This document shows positions 47,069-59,828 of a stretch of DNA of 64,000 nt, in pieces. Source of the DNA: Erythroxylum novogranatense (taxonomy: Eukaryota > Streptophyta > Magnoliopsida > Malpighiales > Erythroxylaceae); NCBI GenBank assembly GCA_029891385.1, contig CM057234.1, positions 18,090,350-18,154,349 of the forward strand, written 5' to 3'. Positions within the stretch are counted from its first letter, which is position 1. Every line of letters starts with the position of its first letter. The notes under the pieces were generated by a model. That model did no database searches, was not told the DNA's origin, and was given only the letters and a program-made list of their open reading frames with translations. Position numbers and translations under genes: made by a program.

Positions 47069-49673
47069 TGTAACACCCAATTACCCCCTGGGAGGATACA
47101 TGGATGCCACCCAAGACAGAACAGAAAAAACCAAACATCACACTGATATTTATTTTATTTAGTAACTCAAACCCACACACATATATTACATATTGTAAAT
47201 CTCAGAATATAAATCCAAAGAATATTTACAAGTCCAAACAAAGGAAACAAAATACATTTTCAAACTTTATGAACAGATTCCTTTGGCGTATGATGACTTG
47301 TCCCAGTCTTTAAACTCTTCGCTCTGAACCTACAGGGCAAATCCACCGTGCTAAGCATATAACTTAGTGAGTAATAACTAATCTAATTTAATGGATTATC
47401 ATATAAAATTTAACTTCAGCGTAAGCACTAAAGAAGAAACATTTATCGAAAATCGGACATAACACATTTCAAAGATCTGATTCACTTACTTATCGAGCTG
47501 AATATCACAAGAGGTATAAACCCATCGAATCATATCGATTTTGTCAAACACATATCAAGGCGTAAATCCATTTACTGAAGCGGGTAACGGACTTATACAG
47601 GAGATACCGTAATTAGTATCGGCAGGAGAGACATATGTCTCGATATCGAGACACCAAAGTGTCAAATAACGAGGAAGCATTGAGACCCTTCTAGGCATGC
47701 CTATTTACCCACTAGGACTTAACGGTTTAAAAGCGAGAACAAGGTCATTTCATATGCGGGTAAATAGCACTTTCAATAAATCAATCCTAGACATCATCTA
47801 GGTTGACTCACAAAATTGACTATCCAAATTACTTATCAAATTATTTACAGTATTTACCAAAACCGCTTCATTGTTTATTGCCTCGAAGTCCCGGCAATAT
47901 CTGGCAGTGGTCGTTCCTCTATAATAGGGAACACAGATAAAAATCACTATTGTGCATAATTATTGTATGAAGAATGAGTATGATGCATGTTCATAACAAA
48001 TTCCGGGACCAAACCCTAAATTATTAACTTATTCCATCATTTACAACTTAAATTATTAAATCCTTAATTCTTAATTAACTGAAAATTTACAAATTTCATA
48101 TAGAGAGGTAGAAAATTTTCTTACGAATCCAACGCTTCGAGAATCAGGTCATTCGGAGGTCAGATGACAAAGATATGGTCAAAATAGTGAAGTTTATCAC
48201 ACACAAGTCAACTTATACTTATACAAGTCGACTTACATAACACGACAAGTCGACTTATGCTTACACAAGTCGACTTATCCATTAAAATACACACAAGTCG
48301 ACTTGTATTTGCACAAGTCGACTTATATAACACCACAAGTCGACTTACACTGCATAACTCGACTTATTGAAGAGCGGAGATGACATTTTCATGCAATAAG
48401 TCGACTTATACCCAAAACAAGTCGACTTATACCATTGTTCATCGTCTTCTTCACCAAACCAGACGAAATAACAAAGTTTTCTTCCATTTTTCTTTAACTT
48501 CATCACTTTAAAACTAACCTATTTAGCATTTCTAACCTATCAGACTCATCATAAACAACTTTAAACTCCAAAGATCACAAAACTTAACATTCCAACTTTC
48601 TCTCTCTCTCTCTCTACGGTAAACTTTCAAATTCCTTATTATTACACTTTCTTTCATTTTCTTTATTAATTCCTACACTTCATGTACCTCATCCCAATAT
48701 CAAAACCTCACCAACCAATTCAGAAATAAATTTTCAACTTCAAACATCATTTACAAACACAAATTCACTTTCTCACACTACTGTATATTTTTCAAATATT
48801 CATATATGTTTCAAAACTCACCAACTTCGACTCTCATAATTCCCAGCATAATCAGTACCAAACATAACATATAATTCACGTATATGATATATATATTTAT
48901 ATATAAAAACAGAGTATGATGAATTCATCGTGTTCTTTTTTCTAACATAAACAAAACATCAGATATGTATATATAGAACAAGTCTTCAAAGCCATGCATG
49001 AACATATATATATTTACATTAGAAACACAGTGGAGTTACTTACCGACTAAGCTACAAAAACCAACCAACTAAGCTACGAAAACCACCTAATGGACAAAAG
49101 CGAGAGAACTCCTTTCAGATCTGGTTTACATGTCTTTCATGATTATAAAAACAATAGTAGAGATCTGGGCATCTTGCATGGGAACAACGTGTATAGTCGT
49201 GTCCCTTTTACGAGAAGGCTTAGTCCATGCACGTATAGATATAAGCGAGCCAAGCGTCAATTATTAATTCGTCTCTTCCGTTTATTTTAGTAGTATTTTA
49301 GTAATAAAATATTCTTTTAAACCAAATACATTGTTTTGAATTCTTATAACAAACAAATTCCCAAAGTTTGAGATAACTTCCGAAAATTTACCAAAATTCC
49401 GTCATAAAATAATGACTTGTAAAATAAATTTTCAACTCAAAATTAATTCACCATCAATTTCTAAAAATATTTGAAGTATACAAAAATTACGAAAAATATA
49501 ATAATAATGTCCAAATCACTCCGAAGTTTCATTTAACCAAATTACCCGGAAAATGCCACGAATGCATGCCAAAATACTTATGCACAATTTAACCAATTAT
49601 TTAATAAACAAATAACAAACATAATTCGTACTAAATTTCTTTAATATTCTAACCCTTAATTTGGGGCATTACA
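47069..49673 (-). repeat. 3' LTR of element B
   Basis: 2605 bp. It includes the palindrome array at 48204-48430 and a (TC)n tract near 48599-48614. The small open frame at 49090-49290 has no resemblance to a gene and is not called. Confidence 0.93.
48204..48430. repeat. array of AAGTCGACTT palindromes (element B LTR, left)
   Basis: About ten units, mostly perfect AAGTCGACTT with variants AAGTCAACTT and AACTCGACTT, spaced about 14-40 bp, many flanked by ACACAAG...TTATAC. The matching array in the other LTR is 55499-55730. Confidence 0.9.
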
Positions 49674-49690
49674 ACTCTCCCCTCCTTAAG
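49674..49690 (-). other. polypurine tract of element B
   Basis: On the minus strand CTTAAGGAGGGGAGAGT directly precedes the 3' LTR. Confidence 0.7.
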
Positions 49691-51050
49691 AAATTTCGTC
49701 CTCGAAATTCATACCTGATTTGAATAATTGCGGATACTGAACCTTCATGATTTCCTCTGGTTCCCAAGTTGCTTCCTTAATTCCATGATGTTGCTAGAGG
49801 ACTTTTACCAATGGTACTGTCTTGTTCCGCAATTGTTTCACTTCTCTGGCTAATATGGAAATTGGCCCTTCTTCATATGACAAATCCTGTTGTACCTGAA
49901 TCTCTTGCACTGGAATCTTATGTGAGACGTCAGATCGGTACCTCCTCAACATAGAAACATGAAACACATCATGCAGTCTGGTCAATTCTCCAGGAAGAGC
50001 TAACTGATAAGCTACGGGTCCAACCCTCTTCAGAATTTCATAAGGCCCAATGAATCGCGGACTGAGCTTACCCTTCTTCCCAAACCGAAGTATGTGTTTC
50101 CATGGTGACACTTTCAGAAACACCTTATCACCCACTTGAAACTCAATATCCTTCCTTTTTAGATCAGCATAAGATTTCTGCCTATCACTGGCAGCTTTCA
50201 ACCTTTGTTGAATAATCTGAATCTTTTCTTCAGTATCTTTCACAATGTCTGGCCCGATCATCTTATTTTCACTCAACTCCGTCCAACATACCGGAGTTCT
50301 ACACTTTCTACCATACAACGCTTCATAAGGTGCCATGCCAATGCTTGTCTGATAACTGTTGTTATAAGCAAACTCTATCAAAGTTAGATAATTATCCCAA
50401 CTTCCGGGAAACTCTAACACACAACCCCGCAACATATCTTCCAAAATCTGTATAACTCGTTCAGATTGTCCATCTGTCTGGGATGGAAGCGATCTTAAAC
50501 TTAAGTCGAAAGTACCCAATGCTTCCTGCAAACTTTTCCAGAATCTCGAAGTAAATCGAGGATCACGATCAGAAATAATCGATAATGGTACTTCATGCAG
50601 TCTTACAATCTCATTCACATACAAATCTGCAAGCCTATCCAATGAATAGTCGGAATGAGCAGTGAGTAAAATGAGCAAACTTGGTGAACTTATCCACAAT
50701 GACCCATACCGCATCACGCTTCCTTTGAGTAAGAGGAAGTCCAGTAACAAAGTCCATGGTAATGTTATCCCATTTCTATTGAGGAATAGGAATATGATTT
50801 AACAAACCAAATGGAACCTGGTGTTCAGCCTTCACCTGCTGGCATGTCAGACATTTTGCTACATAACCCACAACGTCGTCCGTTTCATACGCCCACCAAT
50901 AATATCTTGCCGGATCCGATACATCTTGTTTCCACCCGGATGCATAGTAAATACTGTATTATGCGCCTCAAACAACAACTTCTTCCTCAATTCATCATTT
51001 GTTGGCACACACAACCGATCCTTATAATACAATTCACCACCACCACGCAT
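49691..51050 (-). pseudogene. integrase and chromodomain of element B
   Basis: On the minus strand: the zinc-binding start (ELRKKLLFEAHNTVFTMHPG, about 50990), then a frame break, then the core with Asp in SIISDRDPRFTSRFWKSLQE (about 50560) and Glu in DGQSERVIQILEDMLRG (about 50450). The GPY/F-type end (LSPRFIGPYEILKRVGPVAY, about 50040) and a chromodomain follow (DLSYEEGPISILAREVKQLR, then a TAG where Trp is expected at about 49791, then HHGIKEATWEPEE, ending FEDEIS near 49690). The chromodomain would target insertion through modified histones. Confidence 0.85.
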
Positions 51051-52543
51051 GTAAAACTTCGATCATTTACCTTCCTGAGTAGCCAAGATAAGTTGTTGTA
51101 ACTTATCATCAGCTCTTTGAGCATTACAAATCTCCTGTCTTAACGTAGGCTTTGCTATCAATTGAGCCATTAAGGCTCCATCAGATCCCAACTTCCATCC
51201 AATCTGCTTCAGTGATAAAGCCGAGATAGTCTTTCGACTTAAGGCATCTGCTACAACATTAGCCTTACCCGGATGATAGTCCACAATACAATCATAGTCT
51301 TTAAATAATTCCAACCAACGTCGTTGTCTCAAATTAAGTTCCTTCTGAGTAAGCAAATACTTCAGACTCTTATGATCCGTAAAAATTCTACACCTTTCAC
51401 CATGCAGATAGTGCCGCTAAATTTTTAAGGCAAACACTACTGCTGCAAGTTCCAGATCATGAGTAGGGTAATTCCGTTCATGAGTCTTTAGTTGCCTAGA
51501 AGCATAAGCAACTACCTTTCCTTCCTGCATCAAAACACACCCTAAACCGGTCTCGACGCATCGGTATACATAACATACTCCTTACGGTAGTAGGTTGAAC
51601 CAATATAGAGCTTGATGGCATGCTTTTCAAGTGATCAAAGCTACTCGACATCTATCGGACCATTCATACTTCACTCCCTTCCAAAAGTTTAGTTAAAGGG
51701 ATGCTATCTTTGAAAACCCTTAACAAGCGGCGATAATAACCAGCTAGACCCGGAAAACTTCTTACTTACATCACATTCCGTGGCGGCTTCCAATTCCAAT
51801 CGCCTCAATCTTACCGGATCAACTCTAATTCCTTGAGAGACTACATGCCTAAAAATGATATCTCCTGAAGTAAATCACATTTACTCAACTTTGCATACAA
51901 ATTGTCTTTCCGTAGGGTCTGTAATACAATTCGAGAGATGTTCACTATGATCCTGTTCAGTCCTAGAGTAGACCAGGATATCATCAATAAACACCACAAC
52001 AAATTGGTCCAAATAAGGCCTGAACACTCGATTCATTAGATCCATAAATGCTGCTGGAGCATTAGTTAACCCGAATGGCATTACCAGAAATTCATAATGT
52101 CCATGCTTGGGTTCTAAATGCGATCTTGGTACATCCACATCTTTTACCCGAAGCTGATAATACCCCGAACGCAGATCTATCTTTGAAAACACTCCTGCAT
52201 CTTTTAACTGATCAAATAGATCGTCAATCCTTGGCAGTGGATACCTATTCTTCACTGTGACTCGATTTAACTGCCTGTAATCGATACACATTCTCAGGGT
52301 ACCATCTTTCTTCTTCACGAACAACACCGGTGCACCCCACGGTGAAACACTGGGTCTAATAAACCCTCTCTCCAAAAGTTCTTGTAACTGCAACTTCAAC
52401 TCCTTTAACTCAGTAAGAGCCATTCTATACGGTGCTCTGGATATAGGAGCAGTACCAGGCACAACTTCAATAGATAACTCCACCTCTCTTTCTGGAGGAA
52501 GTCCAGGCAATTCCTCAGGAAAAACATCTGGAAACTCATTCAC
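51051..52543 (-). pseudogene. reverse transcriptase and RNase H of element B
   Basis: Reverse transcriptase is well preserved in 51881-52543: [92 protein letters not shown] and the catalytic box FIDDILVYS (about 51970-51996). RNase H is scrambled between 51357 and 51880 and readable again at 51063-51356 ([29 protein letters not shown]). Confidence 0.88.
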
Positions 52544-54340
52544 TACAGGAATCTCAAGCAGTTTCTCCTTAGCACCATCATACGGGTTTCAAGTACAAAA
52601 GCTAGATAAGCTTCACACCCTTCACGAGAAGCTTTTGAGCTTGCATAGCAGATACTACATTAGTCAGAGCACGTGTGCAACCACCATGAAATACAAGCTC
52701 AGACTGGTCGGACCTCTTTAAGAAAACTGTTTTCGCCTTACAGTCGATTACTGCCTGATGGTTAGACAGCCAATCCATACCCAGAATCAAATCGAATTCG
52801 TGAAATGGCAACTTAATCAGATCCGCTGCATACTCACTGCCTTGAATCATAACAGGACAATTCCTAACCACCTGATTCACCAACACACTACTACCCAGAG
52901 GACTAGTTACATGCATGTCATATTCTAACTGATCTATAAGCATCTCCTTATCAAACATTTCTCCAGCACATAAATATGAATGTGAAGATCCAGGATCAAT
53001 TAATGCATACAATTCAGAACCAAAGAGAGAAACCATACCAGCAATGACATCTGATGCATCCTGATCCTCACGAGCTTTCAGTGCATAAGCTCGACCCGAA
53101 ACAGTAGGCATAGCTGGCCGATTCACAGTTTCTGACTGGGTACTCAGATTAGCTCTGCTTTGCTGATATCCGCCTCGACCTCTTCCTCGACCTCTGGTCC
53201 CAACTGATGCATGAGAAACCTCTCCACTAGCTCGTGCTATCCCAGACTGTCTTAGAGGGCAATTTGCAATCATATGCTCCGTACTGCCACAACGAAAACA
53301 TGCACCTGTAGCTCTCTAGCAGACACCCCAATGATGCATAGAGCAGTGTGGGCACTCCGGAGCACTAGAACCTCGACCCCCAGAAGAACCCCTACTAGAG
53401 GTAGTCGATGCAGGAAAGTTTTGTTTCCTTCCCTGTATCGTAGACCTCTGAGCAACTCTCGGTGCAGAGGAAGTACCTTCCCGACTTCGTTTCCCCGAAG
53501 ACTGACCTCCTCTATTAAAGCCTCTTCTCTGACTTCTTTCTTTCCTGATCGTCTCTTGTCTTTCTACTTTTATTGCAGCCTGTACCAACTGATGGTAAGT
53601 AAATTGTGGTAACAGAGTGAACACTGCCAAATGCTCCTTAATAGAGTCATGCAAACCCTCCTCGAATTGATGACATCGAACTCTTGATCAAGCCTGATTA
53701 GGGCATACTTACTAAGCCGATTGAACTCCGATCATACTCAAGAATGGACAAACTTCTACATTTGATTCAAAATTGCTTCCACCGATCCTTCTGTAAGCTT
53801 CCGTCACGTGCTTAGTCTTAAATTCTTGGGCAAAGAATTCCCAAGTCGAGGCACCGTGGCGAGGACTCCTAAGAACAAACTTCCACCATTCATAAAATTG
53901 CTCCCCGTAGAAGGAAATAGCACGATGAACCATCTGCTCTCTGGACAACTAATCTCATCCGGTACCCTCTTCACCTTCTCAATCGAACTCGGCCCTTGAT
54001 TCCTCAGAGAAGTCCCGGAAAATTCTTATTATACTTCCTCAATGATCAATCGGAGACCTTAGGTGTTGTCATTCGATGTAACAAAGTCATCATATCTGAG
54101 ACAACTTCACCAAAGCTTCTCCACGAAATGGAGGAGGAGGTGGAACCTCAACTTCACCTCGATTGACCTTGACGGTCCGGTATTTGAGCGAGTTTGCTAT
54201 TTGATTACTCTCAAGAACTTCGTCAACAAATTCGTGAGATCCTTCCATCGTAATTTCTAAAGACAAAACATGGGACAATTGCATTAGGCCAAAACACAAC
54301 TTAGACACTCAGCGGAAAATAATAAAGCCGTGGTTAAACC
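52544..54340 (-). pseudogene. gag and protease of element B, broken
   Basis: The protease stretch 52602-53273 has the site YALIDPGSSHSYL, the chromovirus variant of D-[ST]-G. Before it lie the zinc knuckle CFRCGSTEHMIANC (about 53250-53290) and an Arg/Gly/Ser-rich segment (53316-53654). The gag core is in 53712-53948 (STWEFFAQEFKTKHVTEAYR) and an N-terminal Pro-rich part near 54090-54180. At least three frame breaks separate these parts. Confidence 0.82.
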
Positions 54341-54352
54341 GAACCGCCAAAA

Positions 54353-54367
54353 CTTGCTCGATACCAA
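54353..54367 (-). other. primer-binding site of element B
   Basis: On the minus strand TTGGTATCGAGCAAG follows the 5' LTR end after a short spacer. It resembles the initiator tRNA-Met site (TGGTATCAGAGC), with CAG reading CG. Confidence 0.6.
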
Positions 54368-54371
54368 AAGA

Positions 54372-56965
54372 TGTAACACAATTACCCACAGGAGGATACA
54401 TGGATGCCACCCAAGAGGCGATGCATAAAACCAAACATCACTGCGATATTTATTTTATTTAGTAACTCAAACCCACACACATATATTACATATTGTAAAT
54501 CTCGAATATAAATCCAAAGAATATTTACAAGTCCAAACAAAGGAAACAAAATACATTTTCAAACTTTATGAGCAATTCCTTTGGCCAACGATGAGACTTG
54601 TCGATCTTTAAACTCTTGATGCGAACCTACAGGACAAATCCACCGTGCTAAGCATATAGCTTAGTGAGTAATAACTAATCTAATTTAATGGATTATCATA
54701 TAAAATTTAACTTCCGGTAAGTAACGCAAAGAAGAAACATTTATCGTAAAATCAGACATAACACATTTGATGCAGATTCACTTACTTATGAGAACTGAAT
54801 ATCACGAGAGGTATAAACCCGTCGAATCATATCTGATTTTGTCAAACACATATCAAGGCGTAAATCCATTTACGAAGCGGGTAACGGACTTATACGGGAG
54901 ATACCGTAATTAGTATCGGCGGGAGAGACATATGTCTCGATATCGAGACACCAAAGTGTCAAATAACGAGGCATTGCAGACCTTCTAGGTATGCCTATTT
55001 ACCCACAACTAGGACTTAGGTTTTAAAAGCGAACAAGGTCATTTCATGTGCAGGCAAATAGCACTTCCAATAAATCAATCCTAGACATCATCTAGGTTGA
55101 CTCACAAAATTGACTATCAAATTACTTACTGAAATTATTTACTGTATTACTTACCAAACCGCTTCTTCATTTTATTGCCTCGAAGTTCGGCAATATCCGG
55201 CGATGGTTGTTCCTCTATAATAGGAACACAGATAAAAATTACTATTGTGCATAATTATTGTATGAAGAATGAGTATGATGCATGTTCATAACAAATTCCG
55301 GGACCAAACCCTAAATTATTAACTTATTCCATCATTTACAACTTAAATTATTAAATCCTTAATTCTTAATTAACTGAAAAATTACAAATTTCATATAGAG
55401 AGGTAGAAAATTTTCTTACAAATCCAACGCTTGAGAATCAGGTCATTCGGAGGTGGGATGACAAAGATATGGTCAAAATAGTGAAGTTTATCACACACAA
55501 GTGGACTTATACTTATACAAGTCGACTTACATAACACGACAAGTTAAACTTATGCTTACACAAGTCGACTTATCCATTAAAATACACACAAGTCGACTTG
55601 TATTTACACAAGTCGACTTATATAACACCACAAGTCGACTTACACTGCATAACTCGACTTATTGAAGAGCGGAGATGACATTTTCATGCAATAAGTCGAC
55701 TTATACCCAAAACAAGTCGACTTATACCACTGTTCATCGTCTTCTTCACCAAACCAGACGAAACAACAAAGTTTTCTTCCATTTTTCTTTAACTTCATCA
55801 CTTTAAAACTAACCTATTTAGCATTTCTAACCTATCAGACTCATCATAAACAACTTTAAACTCCAAAGATCACAAAACTTAACGTTCGACTTTCTCTCTC
55901 TCTCTCTACGGTAAACTTTCAAATTCCTTATTATTACACTTTCTTTCATTTTCTTTATTAATTCCTACACTTCATGTACCTCATCCCAATATCAAAACCT
56001 CACCAACCAATTCAGAAATAAATTTTCAACTTCAAACATCATTTACAAACACAAATTCACTTTCTCACACTCATCATATATATTTTCAAATATTCATATA
56101 TGTTTCAAAACTCACCAACTTCGACTCTCATAATTCCCAGCATAATCGGTACCAAACATAACATATAATTCACGATATGATATATATATTTATATATAAA
56201 AGCAGTATGATGAATTCATCGTGTTCTTGTTTTTCTAACATAAACAAACATACTGATATGTATATATAGAACAAGTCTTCAAAGCCATGCATGAACATAT
56301 ATATATTTACATTAGAAACACGGTGGAGTTACTTACCGACTAAGCTACAAAACCAACCAACTAAGCTACGAAAACCACCTAATGGACAAAAGCAGAGAAC
56401 TCCTTTCAGATCTGGTTTACATGTCTTTCATCGATTATAAAAACAATAGTAGAGGTCTGGGCATCTTGCATGGGAACAACGTGTATAATACGTGTCCCTT
56501 TTACGAGAAGGCTTAGTCCATACATATAGATATAAACGAAGCCAAAGCGTCAATTGTTAATTCGTCTCTTCCGTTTATTTTAGTAGTATTTTAGTAATAA
56601 AATATTCTTTTAAACCAAATACATTGTTTTGAATTCTTATAACAAACAAATTCCCAAAAGTTTGAGATAACTTAGAAAATTTACCAAAATTCGTCATAAA
56701 ATAATGACTTGTAAAATAAATTTTCAACTCAAAATTAATTTACCATCAATTTCTAAAAATATTTGAAGTATACAAAAATTACGGAAAATATAATAATAAT
56801 GTCCAAATCACTCCGAAGTTTCATTTAACCAAATTACCCGGAAAATGCCATGAATGCATGCCAAAATACTTATGCACAATTTAAGCAATTATTTAATAAA
56901 CAAATAACAAACATAATTCGTACTAAATTTCTTTAATATTCTAACCCTTAATTTGGGGCGTTACA
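54372..56965 (-). repeat. 5' LTR of element B
   Basis: 2594 bp, a copy of 47069-49673. It contains the second AAGTCGACTT array (55499-55730), in which one unit reads AAGTGGACTT and one AAGTTAAACTT. Confidence 0.93.
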
Positions 56966-56970
56966 AAAAT

Positions 56971-58767
56971 GCTATCTCTTGCAGACAGGGTTACTTGAAC
57001 CTAACCGGTCATTTCTTCGTTGTCTATTTTCACGATGCAGACAGTTAGACTCCCGCGTTAGCTGTGCTATGATCTGGAAAAAATCATGCGAGACTTCATA
57101 TGGGGGTCTTTCAATGAACGTCACAAAATTCATCTCGTCAATTGGGAATCTGTGTGTCAACCTAAGGCTGTAGGGGGTTTGGGAATTAGACGTCTTTGGT
57201 CTACCAACAACGCGTTACTTGCTAAACTAAGGTGGGCACTACTCACGAAGCCCACCGTCTTTTGGGTCCAGATTCTTTGTATCAAGTATAGACCTGACGA
57301 CTTTTTGATTCCCCTTATGATACCCAGACTAAGGGCTTCGGTTATCTGGAAAGGGATCTCAGCTTCATGGCAATTTGTTCTACAGGGTCTCAAATGGGAA
57401 TTGGGTAATGGGTGTTACATCTTATTTTGGTTGGATAACTGGTTGGAAGACTGGGGACCTCTGATTCTTATCACCATCTCTCCAATTCCGGATCGTCTTC
57501 ATTCAACTACAATCGCGAACCTCACGGATGACAGAAGCAATTGACGTTGGTAGGATTTTCAACAATATCTTCTGTCTGCTGTCTGTATGGAGCTAGCCCA
57601 CTTCTGCCCTGGAGTGGACGACTTAGGGGAAGACAGGATGGTGTAGGCACCTACCAACCATGGGAGATTCACCGTGACATCTGCTTATGATCTGATCGAA
57701 GGGCGCTCTATGGGTTCCACTCACAAACTCTGGGAGATTATCTGGAAATGGTCTGGCCCCCCAACGGATTAGATCGTTCCTCTGGCTAGTTGCTAAACGT
57801 AAATTCCTGACAAACCAACAGCGCATGACGAGACATATAGCCACGGACAACAATTGTCCATTTTGTGGGCAGGTAGAGACTATTGTTCATGTGATTAGGA
57901 GCTGCTCGCAAGTGGCAGCCCTCTGACGTCAATTTCCTAGAGTTGTGATTGACACGCGCTTTTTTCAACAGGATGAGGAGATGTGGCTACAGTCTAACCT
58001 CACTAAGCAAGATCAGGTACACCAGGAAGAGTGGGCCATTATCTATGGTGTCGCTTGATGGTTCCTACGGAAGTGGAGGAATAATAGCCTTTTTTAGCCT
58101 AGGTTTGCTTGGTCGGAAAATGGTACCCGAATCATTCTCGAGTACTTTGATTGGATTGCTAAAGCTCGAGCAATGGAAACCAGTGTTTTCCAGCCCAGGG
58201 CATTCCCGTGGGTACTCTAGTGGGTTGGACTAAACCTTCGGAGGGATGGGTTAAGGTCAATTCGAGCGATGCCATTAAACACGATTCTACTAACGTCTAC
58301 ATTGGCAGTTTAATTCGGGATTGTAATGGGAACTAGTGTGGCGGGTTTCAGCAAAGCCTTTGTAGGAGTTCGCCCTTAGAAGTGAAACTTTGGGACGTGT
58401 ATTTCGGCCTTACGTTGGCCTGAGAGCAGGGGTATCGCCGGGTTATAGCCGAAGTAGACTCGCTAGAAGTCATTAATATTATCTATGACCCTAATTTTGT
58501 GTTTACTGGGGTTTCCTTCTTGGTGACAAGTATCCAGGAGCTTTTCCACCGGTCTTGGGAGATTCACCTCTAACATGTCTGCTGAGAAAGAAACCAGTGT
58601 GCTGACAGATTGGCCAATTTTGTAGTTATCCTTCGATCGGCCCTCTACGTCCTTGGAGAGCCGCCATCCAGGAACTACTCTGTAGAGATGCGAATGGAGT
58701 GCTATACTCCAGAGTTTGATTTTTTTATTTTCCTTGTAAACCAAATATATATATATATATATATATT
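56971..58767 (+). mobile_element. L1-type LINE, 3' piece (RT end, zf-RVT, RNase H, tail)
   Basis: It continues from 47068 with LSLADRVT, as expected after the preceding GVWRTK. The end of reverse transcriptase lies in 57086-57544 (FNERHKIHLVNWESVCQPK, GGLGIRRLWSTNNALLAKLR, LDNWLEDWGPL), followed by zf-RVT (TRHIATDNNCPFCGQVETIV then HVIRSC, about 57830-57905) and RNase H-like pieces (EGWVKVNSSDA near 58240, LEVKLWDVYFGLTLA near 58377, VIAEVDSLEVINIIYD near 58443). Several stops. The 3' end is a (TA)n run at 58744-58767 that may have grown from the tail. No target-site duplication was found. Confidence 0.85.
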
Positions 58768-59828
58768 GGGTATAGTCCTTTGCCCAGTCCACTTTATCCT
58801 TTTTCCACCTTATTTCCTTCGGTCTTCAAAGCATATCCTTTTTAATATGTGAACACAAACAAACATTACATTCTTGTCTTTCTTGAAATATACTGCTTGG
58901 TTTTAGCTTACTATCCATTCATTGAGAGGAAGAACAAATATATTATATAGATTTTGAGTGCTACTGACAATGGTTAGATAGGCACCCAATTATAGTAGTT
59001 AGGGACGGCAATAATTAGACTAGGCTCAGGTCCCAAACATTCAGATCCAACCAAAAAAAACAATTCAAACCTAAATTGAGCTTTAAACTTAATTGGGCCT
59101 AAAGTGCTTGTTCTGAGACTAGACCTAATCAGTCTGCACTAAGTTTTGATAAGGTCAAGATATACTTGGACGACTTGAAACTTTATCGAATTCTAGACAG
59201 CCAAAAGTTCGATTGGGTCGGGTCAAGTTTAAAAGCTCAACTCCAATATATTTCTTTAAGAATCAAGAATGATGTCGCACATGCTAGAAAATCTTAAATT
59301 GGGATTCCAATATGAAATTCTCTGAAAATCCAATATATCATGATAAAAGTTAAAAAGATCTCAACATGTTTAGGCCCATAATTCAATATTTCCTAGCAGC
59401 ATTTACCGTAAAAAGGAAAGGAGAAAGAAGAAAAAAATAAAAAGAAAAGATATTAACAACCCAGAAAAAGAATCATTATTAACAACAAAAAAAGAATCAT
59501 TCATAAAATTGATCCAACCGTGTTTTATTAAGTAATAGACAACAAGGTAAGTAATCTGATGAAAGATTCAAAGGCAGTAATTAATGCAATTGTACTTATC
59601 TTAATCTCATATACAATTGGGGAGTGAACAATTTGTGAATTCACTTGATATTGCCTTCTGTAGACTATGGTCAACCCTCAACGGAGATCCTAAAGAATCA
59701 AGCCATCCAAGTATATTGCTTGGAAAATGTTGAGCCTTATCTAATCAACTTTGTTAAACAAAATTAAGGATTATTTCAACAGATCGCATGGTTTTGATGA
59801 AACAGAATCTCGAACATGATAATCTGAC
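58768..59828. other. intergenic DNA and 3' flank of the isocitrate dehydrogenase gene
   Basis: AT-rich, no gene. The part next to 59829 should contain the 3' UTR of the isocitrate dehydrogenase gene; AATAATCC-like signals occur near 59768-59775 on the minus strand. Around 59000-59240 is a degenerate repetitive-looking stretch with GGGTCGGGTCAAG. Confidence 0.4.

Larger units (their letters stand above)
47069..56965 (-). mobile_element. element B: chromodomain Ty3/gypsy element (chromovirus), dead
   Basis: 9897 bp in opposite orientation to the LINE, with LTRs at 47069-49673 (3' LTR in its own sense) and 54372-56965 (5' LTR), bounded by TGTAA...TTACA and the duplication AAAAT (47064-47068, 56966-56970). 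On the minus strand the order is gag, zinc knuckle, protease, reverse transcriptase, RNase H, integrase, chromodomain, as in Tekay/Del-type chromoviruses. Frames are interrupted, most heavily in gag, between RT and RNase H (51357-51880) and once inside the chromodomain. The LTRs carry arrays of AAGTCGACTT. Confidence 0.95.

Noticed and set aside
49090..49290. 66-codon plus-strand open frame in the left LTR of element B
   Set aside because: In the other LTR copy the same region carries indels that break it; no motif.
58744..58767. The (TA)n tract as a separate microsatellite locus of interest
   Set aside because: It sits exactly at the LINE 3' end and most likely grew from the element tail; similar (TA)n tracts in the copia LTRs are also ordinary.
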